The notes: generated by a model not told the origin, from the sequence alone. A stretch of 46,542 bases of DNA from an uncultured beta proteobacterium (GCA_903828665.1 CAIKMZ010000017.1:1-46542); one strand, 5' to 3'. Shown: positions 1 through 7,710, numbered from the stretch's first letter. Numbers and translations are program-made.

Positions 1-71
1 ATGCGTTGAACTGCCAGACCCCGCATCTCTTCGAGCGTGTTGTGAGCCAAAGTACGTCCATCTCGCTTCAT
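1..71 (-). mobile_element. 5' end of an IS630-like transposase gene (cut by window edge)
   Basis: Reading leftwards from an ATG at 69-71, the first 23 codons give a basic N-terminus that includes GRTLAHNTLEEMRGLAVQR. This resembles the start of IS630-family transposases, where a (K/R)DGRTL.H.TLE.(I/M)R..AV pattern precedes the helix-turn-helix DNA-binding domain. The rest of the gene, including the DDE catalytic core, lies outside the window. The outer end of the element and its TA target duplication should fall between about 108 and 172, before the terminator at 173-203, but I could not define the terminal inverted repeat. Family assignment rests on a short stretch only. Confidence 0.65.
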
Positions 72-78
72 GCCGCAT

Positions 79-107
79 AGCATAAAGCAAAAATCTGAAA
101 TTGGCAA
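79..107 (-). promoter_or_regulatory. Putative promoter of the IS630-like transposase
   Basis: On the reverse strand TTGCCA (102-107) and TATGCT (79-84) are 17 bp apart, a good sigma-70 match. Only 7 nt separate the -10 hexamer from the ATG at 71, so transcription would start at or next to the start codon. That implies a leaderless or nearly leaderless mRNA with no Shine-Dalgarno sequence. Confidence 0.45.
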
Positions 108-172
108 TAAATGTCCGCTAAATTACTGACTTATGAGTAAGTGCAGTCCTGACTTGTTGCATCGGGTCCAGA

Positions 173-203
173 AAAAAGAAAAGACCCCGAAGGGTCTTTT
201 CTG
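173..203 (-). terminator. Intrinsic terminator after the histone-like gene
   Basis: A near-perfect hairpin pairs 177-187 with 192-202 around a TTCG tetraloop (reverse strand reads CCC-TTCG-GGG). On the reverse strand it is followed by a T-rich run (TTTTCTTTTTT), the usual layout of a Rho-independent terminator. It lies 26 bp beyond the stop codon of the histone H1-like gene. Confidence 0.85.
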
Positions 204-228
204 CAAAGCAAAGCGCTTGCGAAGATTC

Positions 229-558
229 TTACTTCTTGGCGGCCGGCTTCACTGCCTTCTTCGGCGCTGCAGCCTTGGGGGCGGTCTTGGCCTTCGGTGC
301 TGCCGGTGCGGCAGCAACAGGCGCAACTTTCAGGGCCGCGCGCTGATCACGCAGAGCCTTGATTTCAGCGAAGAGCTTGTCCTTGCGTTCGGTCAGCTTC
401 GCGATGCTGGCGCTGATCTTGGCAACGAGCTTGGCGGTCTTGGAGACCGGCGCTTTTTTCGCTGGCGCCTTGGCGACGGCCTTCACCGCCTTGGCGGGAG
501 CCGTTACCTTCTTCGGGGTTGCCGCGGTCTTTGCAGCAGGTTTTTTCGCAGTTGCCAT
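229..558 (-). CDS. Histone H1-like Lys/Ala-rich DNA-binding protein
   Basis: A 109-residue protein composed mostly of Ala, Lys and Pro, with AKKPA/PKKA-type repeats at both ends. This resembles the C-terminal tail of histone H1 and the H1-like nucleoid proteins common in Burkholderiales. A short central stretch around residues 48-78 (ISASIAKLTERKDKLFAEIK) is not repetitive and could form a helical or coiled-coil segment. The ATG at 556-558 is preferred over an in-frame TTG two codons upstream because AGGA lies 9 nt before it. Likely role: non-specific DNA binding and nucleoid compaction. It is a single gene with its own candidate promoter and a strong terminator. Confidence 0.8.
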   Translation of the reverse strand: MATAKKPAAKTAATPKKVTAPAKAVKAVAKAPAKKAPVSKTAKLVAKISASIAKLTERKDKLFAEIKALRDQRAALKVAPVAAAPAAPKAKTAPKAAAPKKAVKPAAKK

Positions 559-589
559 TTTCAAATTTCCTTTTTGTTGATCTGGTCCG

Positions 590-618
590 AATATTTCGCC
601 AGTGCCCTATTGTCTCAA
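590..618 (-). promoter_or_regulatory. Putative sigma-70 promoter of the histone-like gene
   Basis: On the reverse strand TTGAGA (613-618) and AATATT (590-595) are separated by 17 bp, about 32 bp upstream of the ATG at 558. The match is moderate. Confidence 0.4.
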
Positions 619-793
619 GTATTTGCATTGTGCGAACAATGCTGCAAAAGCGTTGCGCGCAGCCACGTCCGGATCGCTGCGCAAGCGCGCGCCGCGCCGG
701 CCGCAAGGACGGGAAATCCGCGGTGCCTGCAGGCTTTCTTTCAGACGCATAAGATCGGAACATGCACGCAACGATCAGCCACCGGAAAAGTTC

Positions 794-1534
794 ATGCTGA
801 TCGGATTCATCATCGCGGCCGGGTTCTGGGCCGGCCTGCAAAACTCCCTGGCCGGTGGCGGATCATTCGTCACCTTGCCGGTTCTGATCCTGTCGGGCAT
901 GACGCCGTTGGCGGCCAACATCACATCGACCGTGGCCCTGTTTCCGGGCCAGGTAACGTCGGGATTCGCGGGGCGGCGCCTGGTGACGGGTGCCGGCCGG
1001 CTTCCATTCTGGGTGTTGTTTGTGGTGAGCGTACTTGGCGGCGCGCTGGGCGGGCTGCTCCTGCTCAAGACGCCCTCATCGATCTTCGCGCTCCTCGTGC
1101 CCTGGCTCGTGCTGTTTGCCACCGCCGTCTTCGCCTGGGGCAGTTTCTTGCGCAAGCCGGGCGAGTTCAAGGCGCACCTGGAACCGTTCGGAGCCGTCCT
1201 GGCCCAGTTCGTGATCGCCATCTACGGCGGCTACTTCGGCGGCGGCATCGGTTTCCTGATGATGGCGGCGCTGACGATGGCCGGCTTGTCGACCCGCAGC
1301 GCGGGGGCCACAAAGAATGCGCTGGCGGGCGTCATGAATGCAGCGGCCGTGGCCTTGTTCGTGACCTCGCCGCAAGTGCACTGGAACCAGGCGCTGGCGC
1401 TCGGCGCCGGCGCGGTCGTCGGCGGCTTGTGCGGCTCCTGGGCCCTGCACCGGGTCAACGAGCGCTTGCTGCGCATGGTCATCGTGGGCATCGGTGTCTG
1501 CCTGACGATCGGTCTGTTCCTCAAGCCGATCTGA
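794..1534 (+). CDS. TauE/SafE-family membrane permease
   Basis: A 246-residue, very hydrophobic protein with about seven or eight membrane segments. The N-terminal half carries the TSUP/TauE-SafE hallmark, here QNSLAGGGSFVTLPVL near residues 16-31, and a second glycine-rich repeat (YGGYFGGGIGF) begins the second half, giving the internal duplication typical of the family. Family members export or import sulfonates, sulfite or other organic anions; the substrate cannot be told from sequence. The ATG at 794 was chosen because the reading frame upstream has no family-like sequence. The next gene in the same direction begins 88 bp downstream. Confidence 0.85.
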   Translation: MLIGFIIAAGFWAGLQNSLAGGGSFVTLPVLILSGMTPLAANITSTVALFPGQVTSGFAGRRLVTGAGRLPFWVLFVVSVLGGALGGLLLLKTPSSIFALLVPWLVLFATAVFAWGSFLRKPGEFKAHLEPFGAVLAQFVIAIYGGYFGGGIGFLMMAALTMAGLSTRSAGATKNALAGVMNAAAVALFVTSPQVHWNQALALGAGAVVGGLCGSWALHRVNERLLRMVIVGIGVCLTIGLFLKPI

Positions 1535-1622
1535 GCGCAGCACGCAATCAAGGCTGAGGGCCGCCTTGAAAACGGCTGTTTCAGCAACACCTTCGGTATT
1601 CGGCCACGGTCAACTCCTTCCC

Positions 1623-2846
1623 ATGTCGATCAAAGACCCCGCAACCCATCCTGACGCAGCCCGTCGCCATCCGCCGCCCGGGGCCCGAACCGTTGTCCCG
1701 CGGCTTTCGCCATGGCTCGTCGCGGTGCTGGGCGCATTCGGCGGCCTGCACTACTACCTGTGGCAGCAGGTCAGCGCCGGACTGGGCGCGGGCCACGTGC
1801 TGCTCGCGAGCCTGTTCGGCGCCTATCTCGTCATGAGCCTGGTCGCGATCCCGACCGGAATGATGCTGCGCCGGGGGCAGCCGCAACGGCTGAGCGATAC
1901 CCTGACCTGGCTCGGCATGTTGGCAATGGGTGTCTTCTCCACCCTGTTTGTGATGACGCTGCTGCGCCAGCTGTTGCTGCTGCTGGCCCATGCATTCGAT
2001 GCGTCGACACCGGGTCTGGATGTCGACAGCGCGCTGGCGGTGCCCGCCATTGCCATCCTGGCCTCGGTGGTCGGTTTCGTGCTGGCCCGCGCGACGCCGC
2101 GCGTCGTGACGGTGGACATCCCGATCGCCGGACTGCCGGTCGAGCTCGAAGGATTCCGGATCGTGCAGATCACCGATATTCACGTCGGGTCGACCATCCG
2201 CCGCGGTTTTCTGCAACGCGTGGTCGACCGGGTCAACACCCTAGAGGCCGACGTGATCGCGATCACCGGCGACGTGGTCGATGGTCGGGTCGAGGACCTG
2301 AAAGACCACACCAGCGTGCTGCGCGAGCTGCGCGCCCGGGAGTTCACGGCGCTGGTGCTGGGCAATCATGAGCTCTACAGCGGTGCCTTGCCATGGGTCG
2401 CCGAGTTCAGAAGACTGGGACTGCGCGTGTTGCTCAACGAGCATGTTCTGCTCGAGCGCAGCGGGCAGCGCATCGCCATTGCCGGCGTGACCGACCACAG
2501 CACGGCGGGATTTCACCCGGAGCTGGCCTGCAATCCCGAAGCGGCGATCGCCAAGCTTGATGCAGAAGTGGCCGTCAAGGTCTTGCTCGCGCATCAGCCC
2601 ATCACCGCGACGAAGGCAGCGGGCCTGGGTTACCACCTCGCCCTGCACGGTCACACGCATGGGGGCCAGTGGTGGCCGTGGAACCACTTTGTCAAGCTGC
2701 AGCAGCCGGTGACCGGCGGCCTGCGCAAGTACGACGACATGTGGAGCTATACCTCGGCCGGAACCGGCTACTGGGGGCCGCCGAAACGGCACTTCCGCTC
2801 GGAGATCACGCTGATCCGCCTGATGCGGGCCGGCGTGTCCGACTGA
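1623..2846 (+). CDS. Membrane-anchored metallophosphoesterase (YaeI/YkuE-like)
   Basis: A 407-residue protein with four predicted membrane segments in the first ~155 residues, then a calcineurin-like phosphoesterase domain. Metal-binding motifs occur in order: TDIHVG (D185/H187), GDVVDG (D217), GNHE (N248/H249), AHQP (H324) and GHTHGGQ (about 343-349). Homologues such as E. coli YaeI act on phospholipid or nucleotide phosphates, but the substrate here is unknown. The start is uncertain: a TTG at 1566 in the same frame would add 19 residues, and neither start has a strong ribosome binding site. It is followed 35 bp later by the TlpA-like gene and may be cotranscribed with it. Confidence 0.85.
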   Translation: MSIKDPATHPDAARRHPPPGARTVVPRLSPWLVAVLGAFGGLHYYLWQQVSAGLGAGHVLLASLFGAYLVMSLVAIPTGMMLRRGQPQRLSDTLTWLGMLAMGVFSTLFVMTLLRQLLLLLAHAFDASTPGLDVDSALAVPAIAILASVVGFVLARATPRVVTVDIPIAGLPVELEGFRIVQITDIHVGSTIRRGFLQRVVDRVNTLEADVIAITGDVVDGRVEDLKDHTSVLRELRAREFTALVLGNHELYSGALPWVAEFRRLGLRVLLNEHVLLERSGQRIAIAGVTDHSTAGFHPELACNPEAAIAKLDAEVAVKVLLAHQPITATKAAGLGYHLALHGHTHGGQWWPWNHFVKLQQPVTGGLRKYDDMWSYTSAGTGYWGPPKRHFRSEITLIRLMRAGVSD

Positions 2847-2881
2847 ACGCGCAACGCTGCATGAAGACTTCAGGCCAGCTC

Positions 2882-3388
2882 ATGAACCGCCGCCATTGGC
2901 TGGCCGCCCTGGCCTGTGCCGCCGGCTCCACGCCGGCGATGGCTGCGGACGGGCCACGCCGGATCGGGTCGCGCCAGCCATTGCGCAGCGCGCTGCAACT
3001 GCCCGGTCTGGACGGTGTGGTCTGGAAGCTGGCCGCGCACAAGGGCAGCCCCGTGCTGTTGAATTTCTGGGCCAGCTGGTGCGAGCCATGCCGCACGGAG
3101 ATGCCGTCGCTGGAACGTCTGGCCGCGCTGCACGAGGCGCAAGGGCTGCAGGTGATGGCCGTCAACTATCGCGAATCCGAAACCAGCATCCGCCGCTTCG
3201 TGAACGCCACATCCCTGCGGCTGCCGGTGCTGCGGGACAGCGACGGTGCAGCGGCCGAAGTGCTTGGCGTGCATACCTTCCCCACCACCATTGCGATCGA
3301 CCGCCAGGGGCAAGTGCTGTTTCGCGTCGTGGGTGAGTGCGACTGGAGCAGAGCGCCGGCGAGCCGCTGGGTGCGCGAGATGCTGTAG
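2882..3388 (+). CDS. TlpA/ResA-like periplasmic thioredoxin-fold protein
   Basis: A 168-residue protein with an exported N-terminus (MNRRHWLAAL.. then a hydrophobic stretch and AMAAD, a likely signal-peptidase site near residue 22; the RR pair may indicate Tat export). The thioredoxin fold follows: active-site WCEPC with C67 and C70, and the cis-proline in TFPTT (P134). Such proteins reduce disulfides, often for cytochrome c maturation or to maintain metal-binding thiols. No cytochrome biogenesis genes are adjacent. An in-frame ATG at 2861 adds seven residues; I prefer 2882 because AGG lies upstream of it. The gene converges on merP with a 31-bp gap. Confidence 0.85.
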   Translation: MNRRHWLAALACAAGSTPAMAADGPRRIGSRQPLRSALQLPGLDGVVWKLAAHKGSPVLLNFWASWCEPCRTEMPSLERLAALHEAQGLQVMAVNYRESETSIRRFVNATSLRLPVLRDSDGAAAEVLGVHTFPTTIAIDRQGQVLFRVVGECDWSRAPASRWVREML

Positions 3389-3419
3389 TGCGGTGCCCGC
3401 TGCGTGGCAGCGGCCGGTT

Positions 3420-3704
3420 CTACTTTGCTTCGGCCAAGAAGGACGGGTAGCCCGCGTCTTCGGTCGCCTTGGTCAGCGCAGTGACGTTGGTCTTCGTGTC
3501 GTCGAAGCTCACCTTGGCGTTGCGGCGCGCATAGCTCACGACGGCCCGGCTGACACCGGACACCTTCAGCAGCGCCACCTTGATGGTGACCGGGCAGGTC
3601 GCGCAGTCCATCGTCGGCACCGTCAGGGTCACCTGTTGAATGGCGGCAAAAGAAGAGCCTGCGCCCAGCAGCAGCGCGGCGGTGATCGCAATGCGTTTGT
3701 TCAT
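3420..3704 (-). CDS. merP: MerP-like periplasmic heavy-metal (mercuric) binding protein
   Basis: A 94-residue protein with a cleavable signal peptide (ending GSSFA-A around residue 20) and one heavy-metal-associated (HMA) domain with the MerP-type motif MDCATCPVTIK. The two Cys of C-x2-C bind the metal, and the aromatic GYPS near the C-terminus is also typical. In mer systems MerP captures Hg(II) in the periplasm and passes it to MerT. Here it lies 12 bp after merT, the usual spacing, but no merA, merR, merC or merD is in the window, so the substrate may be another soft metal. Confidence 0.85.
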   Translation of the reverse strand: MNKRIAITAALLLGAGSSFAAIQQVTLTVPTMDCATCPVTIKVALLKVSGVSRAVVSYARRNAKVSFDDTKTNVTALTKATEDAGYPSFLAEAK

Positions 3705-3716
3705 GTGCGCTTTCTA

Positions 3717-4112
3717 TCAATAAAACAGCGGTGCCGCAAGCGGCACCAGCAGGGGAATCAGGGTCAGCATCGCAATCAGCCAGAACCAGCGGCGTGCGCT
3801 TGCGTTGATCGTGCGGCAGGCGCCGTCACCTGCGGCGCATGCGCGCGCTGCCTGCGGTTCGGTTCGGAACAGACGCTATGCCGCCAGACCGAGCGACGCC
3901 ATGGCCAGCGCCATCAAGGCGTTGGAGTAGGGTTCGAGCCAGCGCATGCGGCTGATCCACGCCCCGGAGATGCCGAGCAGCGCCAGCAGCAGCGGCACGA
4001 CGCAGCAAGCCGAAGCCAGCAGGGCCGCGACGGCGGCCAGCGTGAGGACCGGCGCGCTGCTTGGCGGCGCACCGGGGTCCTGCGGCTGGATCGGCGAGAC
4101 GGTGGACATCAA
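3717..4112 (-). pseudogene. merT: merT-like transporter interrupted by an in-frame amber stop
   Basis: Codons 1-78 encode the first two-thirds of MerT, including the membrane Cys pair (LLASACCVVPL) and SGAWIS..LEPY. Codon 79 is TAG (3876-3878). The same frame then continues for 52 codons to a TGA at 3717-3719 and still encodes a MerT-like end: a basic RLFR, a Cys pair in ACAAGDGAC (the cytoplasmic pair of MerT), then a third membrane segment ending PLFY, like the FFY end of known MerT. So a full 131-codon gene has one nonsense codon and no frameshift. TAG is one substitution from AAG, CAG and TGG. Options: recent pseudogene, stop suppression, or sequencing error. Confidence 0.8.
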
Positions 4113-4122
4113 GCGCCTGCGT

Positions 4123-5238
4123 TCAGGTCAGGATTTCGCGCGCCGTGATCTGGTACGCGAACGCGTCGGGGTCGTACGGGTCGCGCGCGCCGGCGCCCGA
4201 TTCGGCCTGCGGGTACATGAAGAAGCCGAGCTTCTTCTGCTTGGCGCCGGGCAGGGCGACGTCGCTCGCGCTGTTGTAGCCCATCCAGTTGCCTTCCCAG
4301 CTCCCGAATAAGGCCTTGCGGACCGGCGCGACCAGCGGGTGGCCGGCGTCCTTGATCCACTCGGCCGTCTCCTGGCGCATGACCTTGGTGACATCGGCCG
4401 GATCCATCGCGACCCAGCCATGGCCTTTCAGGTGGACCTCGGCGCGGCAGTGCTGCGCGCCCTTCAGGCTCGCCGGGTTGCCGCCGAGCTCGCGATAACC
4501 GAACGCGCTGGGCACCAGTCGGATGCCGTAGATGTCGCGTGCCGGAATGCCCGCAGCGCGGCACAGGCCGACGAACAGCGCATTGATGTCGGCGCACTTG
4601 CCGCTCAGGTTGCCGGTCTCCAGCATGGTCTTGATGTCACCGACGCCGCAGCCGCGCACCTTGGGTTCGCGATAGGTGCTGACGACGACCCAGTCATAAA
4701 TACGCGGCACCTTCTCGCGGTCACTGCGTGCGCCCGCGACGATCTGCGTGGCGACTTTGCGCACGATGCCGTCGGTCGTGATGAGCCCGCTGGGCGCGGT
4801 CCAGTGGCGCAGATCGGCCACATCTTCGGCCGGGCCCGCAGCGTGCGCGCTCCAGTCAACGGCGCGGTTCTGCGTCTGAACGCGGTTGGTGAGCACGATG
4901 CTGGGCTGCGCCGTGGCGGCATCGAACTTCGCTACGAGCACGCGGGCGCCGGTTGCGCCGTCGGCGGCGAGGTGCACGTCGCTGCCGTTGCCCGACCAGC
5001 TGCTGTCTTGCGTGCGCTGCCACGGCGTGTCGAGCGAGGGCACGGGCAGCCAGATGATCGATTCGCCTTTGGCGTCGCGCAGCTGCACGGTCGTCGTGAC
5101 CTCGAAGGTGCGCCAGCCCGCGGGCTTGGGTTCGAAACGGCGCGCGGCGTCCTGCGCGCGGGCGACCGGCAGGCCTGACAGCACGAGTGAGGCGCAAGCG
5201 CCTTGGACGAGATTGCGACGCGAGATTGGGTACGGCAT
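4123..5238 (-). CDS. Tat-exported transglutaminase-like (papain-fold) protein
   Basis: A 371-residue protein that starts with a twin-arginine signal (SRRNLVQGACASLVLSG, cleavage near ARAQ). An N-terminal beta-rich domain (about 40-150) is followed by a Transglut_core domain with the catalytic triad visible: Cys215 in SGKCADINALF, His269 in AEVHL and Asp279 in VAMDPAD. Bacterial members are usually cysteine proteases or amidases rather than true cross-linkers. The ATG at 5238 is chosen because the Tat motif follows directly; a GTG at 5265 is possible. The gene ends only 10 bp before merT in the same direction, so the three probably form one unit. Its role with metal transport is unknown. Confidence 0.8.
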   Translation of the reverse strand: MPYPISRRNLVQGACASLVLSGLPVARAQDAARRFEPKPAGWRTFEVTTTVQLRDAKGESIIWLPVPSLDTPWQRTQDSSWSGNGSDVHLAADGATGARVLVAKFDAATAQPSIVLTNRVQTQNRAVDWSAHAAGPAEDVADLRHWTAPSGLITTDGIVRKVATQIVAGARSDREKVPRIYDWVVVSTYREPKVRGCGVGDIKTMLETGNLSGKCADINALFVGLCRAAGIPARDIYGIRLVPSAFGYRELGGNPASLKGAQHCRAEVHLKGHGWVAMDPADVTKVMRQETAEWIKDAGHPLVAPVRKALFGSWEGNWMGYNSASDVALPGAKQKKLGFFMYPQAESGAGARDPYDPDAFAYQITAREILT

Positions 5239-5421
5239 GAGAGGGTCCAGAAGGTTCGGCCGCACGCGGCAGCAATGGTGCGCTGCCTTGCAGGTGGATT
5301 ACCCGGGCACGCTTGTCCGGGGGCAGTTTAGCGGATTGGCCTGGCCGACGCGCGGCGCGCCGGATGAACAGGGCCCAAAGCTATCATCGGTCCTGCCTTT
5401 CTCCCCTACCGAAAGTCCTGC

Positions 5422-6201
5422 ATGAATTTCATCAAGGTGACCCATGATGGCCACATCACGACCATCTGCCTGAACAACCCGCCCAAGCACAACGCCTTGA
5501 GCCATTCCCTGGTGACCGAGGTGATGGAGAGCTTTCAAGAGCTCGAGAGCGCCAATTCGCGCGTCGTGGTTCTGCGAGCCCCGGCCGGCAGCAAGGTCTG
5601 GTCGGCCGGGCATGATGTCAACGAGTTGCCCACCGACGGCCGCGATCCCCTGGGCTGGAACGATCCCCTGCGCGAGCTGGTGCGCTCGATTGAAAATTGC
5701 CACGCGCCGGTCATCGCCATGATCGACGGCGGTGTCTGGGGCGGTGCGGTGGAAGTCGTGCTGGCCTGCGACATCATCATTGCCACGCCGAATTCAAGCT
5801 TTGCCGTCACGCCGGCCAAACTGGGCGTGCCCTACAACGTCAGCGGCATGATGACCTTCATGAGCGCAGCCAGCCTGCGCATCGTGAAGGAACTGGCCTT
5901 TACCGCCGCGCCCATATCGGCCGAGCGCGCCGAGCGTGTGGGCATGATCAACCATGTTGTCGAGTCCGGCGATCTGGAAGCTTTCACCCTGGCGATGGCA
6001 GCGACCATCGCCGCCAACGCGCCGCTGAGCATTTCCGTGATGAAGGAGCAATTGCGGGTGCTGGCGGGCGCCAAGCCGCTGACACCGCGCGGGTTCGAGA
6101 AGGTTCAGGGCTTGCGCCGCGTGGTCTATGACAGCCAGGATTACCAAGAAGGCATTCGCGCCTTCAAGGAAAAGCGCAAACCCCGGTTCAACGGCACCTG
6201 A
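5422..6201 (+). CDS. scpB: Methylmalonyl-CoA decarboxylase, crotonase family
   Basis: A 259-residue crotonase-fold enzyme. It matches the E. coli ScpB pattern along its length: RAPAGSKVWSAGHD (first oxyanion-hole segment), GRDPLGWNDPLR, GGVWGGAVE (second oxyanion-hole segment), LGVPYN with the active-site Tyr138, FTAAPISAERA, and the C-terminal YDSQDYQEG..AFKEKRKP. The enzyme decarboxylates (R)-methylmalonyl-CoA to propionyl-CoA. In E. coli it is encoded with sbm and scpC, but no mutase or CoA transferase gene is adjacent here, so it may act alone or with genes elsewhere. It is divergent from the transglutaminase gene with a 183-bp gap that shows no clear promoter. Confidence 0.85.
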   Translation: MNFIKVTHDGHITTICLNNPPKHNALSHSLVTEVMESFQELESANSRVVVLRAPAGSKVWSAGHDVNELPTDGRDPLGWNDPLRELVRSIENCHAPVIAMIDGGVWGGAVEVVLACDIIIATPNSSFAVTPAKLGVPYNVSGMMTFMSAASLRIVKELAFTAAPISAERAERVGMINHVVESGDLEAFTLAMAATIAANAPLSISVMKEQLRVLAGAKPLTPRGFEKVQGLRRVVYDSQDYQEGIRAFKEKRKPRFNGT

Positions 6202-6230
6202 AAAAGGGGTCTTGCGCCTGGCACAAGACC
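6201..6230 (-). terminator. Intrinsic terminator downstream of the small Cys protein gene
   Basis: An inverted repeat pairs 6208-6214 with 6224-6230 (GGTCTTG/CAAGACC, 9-nt loop). On the reverse strand it is followed by CC and then five T (6201-6205). It starts 4 bp past the stop of the reverse-strand gene at 6234 and sits between it and scpB. Confidence 0.65.
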
Positions 6231-6233
6231 GCG

Positions 6234-6446
6234 TCAGGCGTCGCGCGTGATGGCCTTGAACTCGCCGCACCACGCCGATGCATAGACCAGCGGGAAGGCC
6301 CACGCCGCCACATCGCGCCGGGCATTCGATGCATCGTGCCCGGTGTCGGTCGTGACCGGCGGATACCGGTGGCAATGGCCGGGCATCAGATCGGGCACGT
6401 CCCTGGTGTCAAGGCGTCGCCAATACTGGCACTGGTCGCATCGCAT
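6234..6446 (-). CDS. Hypothetical 70-residue Cys-containing protein
   Basis: A small soluble protein with C-x2-C at residues 3-6 (RCDQCQYW), a third Cys in GHCHRYPP and a fourth in AWCGEF. The four Cys, with nearby His, suggest a small zinc or iron-sulfur site. I do not recognise a characterised family, although short proteins with this C..C..W...C...P layout are common hypotheticals in proteobacteria. It ends just before an intrinsic terminator. The upstream reverse-strand gene ends 12 bp before its start, so the three genes 7710-6234 may be one operon. Confidence 0.6.
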   Translation of the reverse strand: MRCDQCQYWRRLDTRDVPDLMPGHCHRYPPVTTDTGHDASNARRDVAAWAFPLVYASAWCGEFKAITRDA

Positions 6447-6458
6447 CGCCGCTCCCGT

Positions 6459-6920
6459 TCAATCGATCGCCTGCGCGAACCGGAAGCCGAATCGCAGCAG
6501 CAGCCAGCTCACTTTCGATACGGAATGAAACGGCCGGGTCGGCCATGCCGGATTGCGGACCGGCTCGCCGCGTGACAGCGCGAGCGTCAGCGACTTCGAT
6601 GCACTGGCGCTGGCCGGGCAGGTCCAGTTTCGGCCGTCCTGAATCTTGCAGTCGGTCAGTTTTTCGGATGGCTCCTGCGAGCCCAGAATCCAGAACAGCA
6701 CCTCGCCGCGCTGCTTGAGCGCCCGATAGCGGTAGCGCGGTCCGACGACCACCGTGCCGTTGCACCGGTTGCCGGTCCAACTGCCGTCGCGGCAGTCCAC
6801 CGTATGGATGGTGCGCTCGCCCTGGATGGTGACCCGGTCGGTGGTCCAGACAAAAAACGCAAAGAACAGCAGGGCGGGCGTTGCCAGCCATCGGAATTTG
6901 AATCGCTTACCTTGGTCCAT
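6459..6920 (-). CDS. Hypothetical protein with one N-terminal membrane anchor
   Basis: A 153-residue protein starting MDQGKRFKFRW, followed by a single hydrophobic segment (WLATPALLFFAFFVW, about residues 11-25), so the remainder is probably periplasmic. That part has four Cys in spaced pairs (VDCRDGSW..GNRCNGT and DCKIQDG..WTCPA), which could form two disulfides. No known domain is recognised. The start overlaps the end of the preceding glycosidase-like gene by 14 bp, suggesting translational coupling. Confidence 0.6.
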   Translation of the reverse strand: MDQGKRFKFRWLATPALLFFAFFVWTTDRVTIQGERTIHTVDCRDGSWTGNRCNGTVVVGPRYRYRALKQRGEVLFWILGSQEPSEKLTDCKIQDGRNWTCPASASASKSLTLALSRGEPVRNPAWPTRPFHSVSKVSWLLLRFGFRFAQAID

Positions 6921-7710
6921 TGGGGGCGATTCTCGCATGCGGCGCCTGCACGACGGTCGCGCCGATGATGGCCCCGAAATTGGGACCCATGTTGCCGCCG
7001 TCGAAGGGATACAGCTGAGAGATCGAGCCGTCCAGGTAGAGGGCGTTCTGACAGCCCAGTGTGTCGCGCAGCTGCCGGGCGAAGTCATGGAAGTTGATCG
7101 GAAACCGGCTTTTCACGAGGGCGAAGGTGGTGGCGCTTTGCGTGCAGGCCGCATTTCTCACGACGCGGTTGTCGGAGCCCGGGGTAAACAGGGGGTTGAT
7201 CTGGCCGTCGTGCAGCAGCACCGGGCCCGATTGCGTCGCATACCGGATGAAGGGCAGCCGCGTCTCCCATTCGCTGGCGATTTCGTCGGTCGTCAGGATG
7301 ACCGCTTCGTCGTCCGCCAGCAGAAAGACCCCGTTGGGCTGGAGATAGAAATTCCCGTGCGCGTCCTTGCGCGTATTGAGCTTGTGCAATGTCCGGCCGG
7401 CCTCGATGTAAAGGCCGATCGGCCGCAAGTCCATGCCATAGATCCCGGCGTTGGTGGCGCAGACCAGTTTCTCGTTGCGTTCGGCCAGAAAGGCCCCGAG
7501 GCGGTTGAAGTTGCCAAGCACCGAACCGTCGGCGTCGCGCCAGAACATGCGCACCGTATCCTGGGACAGGTTGAGCAGGCAGGCGTCGATGACCTGATCG
7601 TCCTGGCCGTAGCTGGCTAGGGTCGCCGCCGGTGCCGGCAGGGTGGCGAGCGCAAGCGCCAGCCCGGGCAGCGCAGTCCATTGGCAACGGGAGTAAAGAG
7701 AAGGTCGCAT
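6907..7710 (-). CDS. Phosphodiester glycosidase (NAGPA/DUF2233) family exported protein
   Basis: A 267-residue protein with an N-terminal signal peptide (hydrophobic core ALPGLALALATL, cleavage near APAATLA). The rest has the conserved blocks of the NAGPA/DUF2233 family: ATNAGIYG, QPNGVFLL, QSGPVLLHDGQINP, a central NAACTQS, and the C-terminal ALYLDGSISQLY. The mammalian relative uncovers mannose-6-phosphate by cleaving an alpha-N-acetylglucosaminyl phosphodiester. Bacterial members (YigE type) are periplasmic and mostly uncharacterised; a role in cell-wall or polysaccharide phosphodiester turnover is inference. It is first in a likely three-gene reverse operon. Confidence 0.8.
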   Translation of the reverse strand: MRPSLYSRCQWTALPGLALALATLPAPAATLASYGQDDQVIDACLLNLSQDTVRMFWRDADGSVLGNFNRLGAFLAERNEKLVCATNAGIYGMDLRPIGLYIEAGRTLHKLNTRKDAHGNFYLQPNGVFLLADDEAVILTTDEIASEWETRLPFIRYATQSGPVLLHDGQINPLFTPGSDNRVVRNAACTQSATTFALVKSRFPINFHDFARQLRDTLGCQNALYLDGSISQLYPFDGGNMGPNFGAIIGATVVQAPHARIAPNGPR

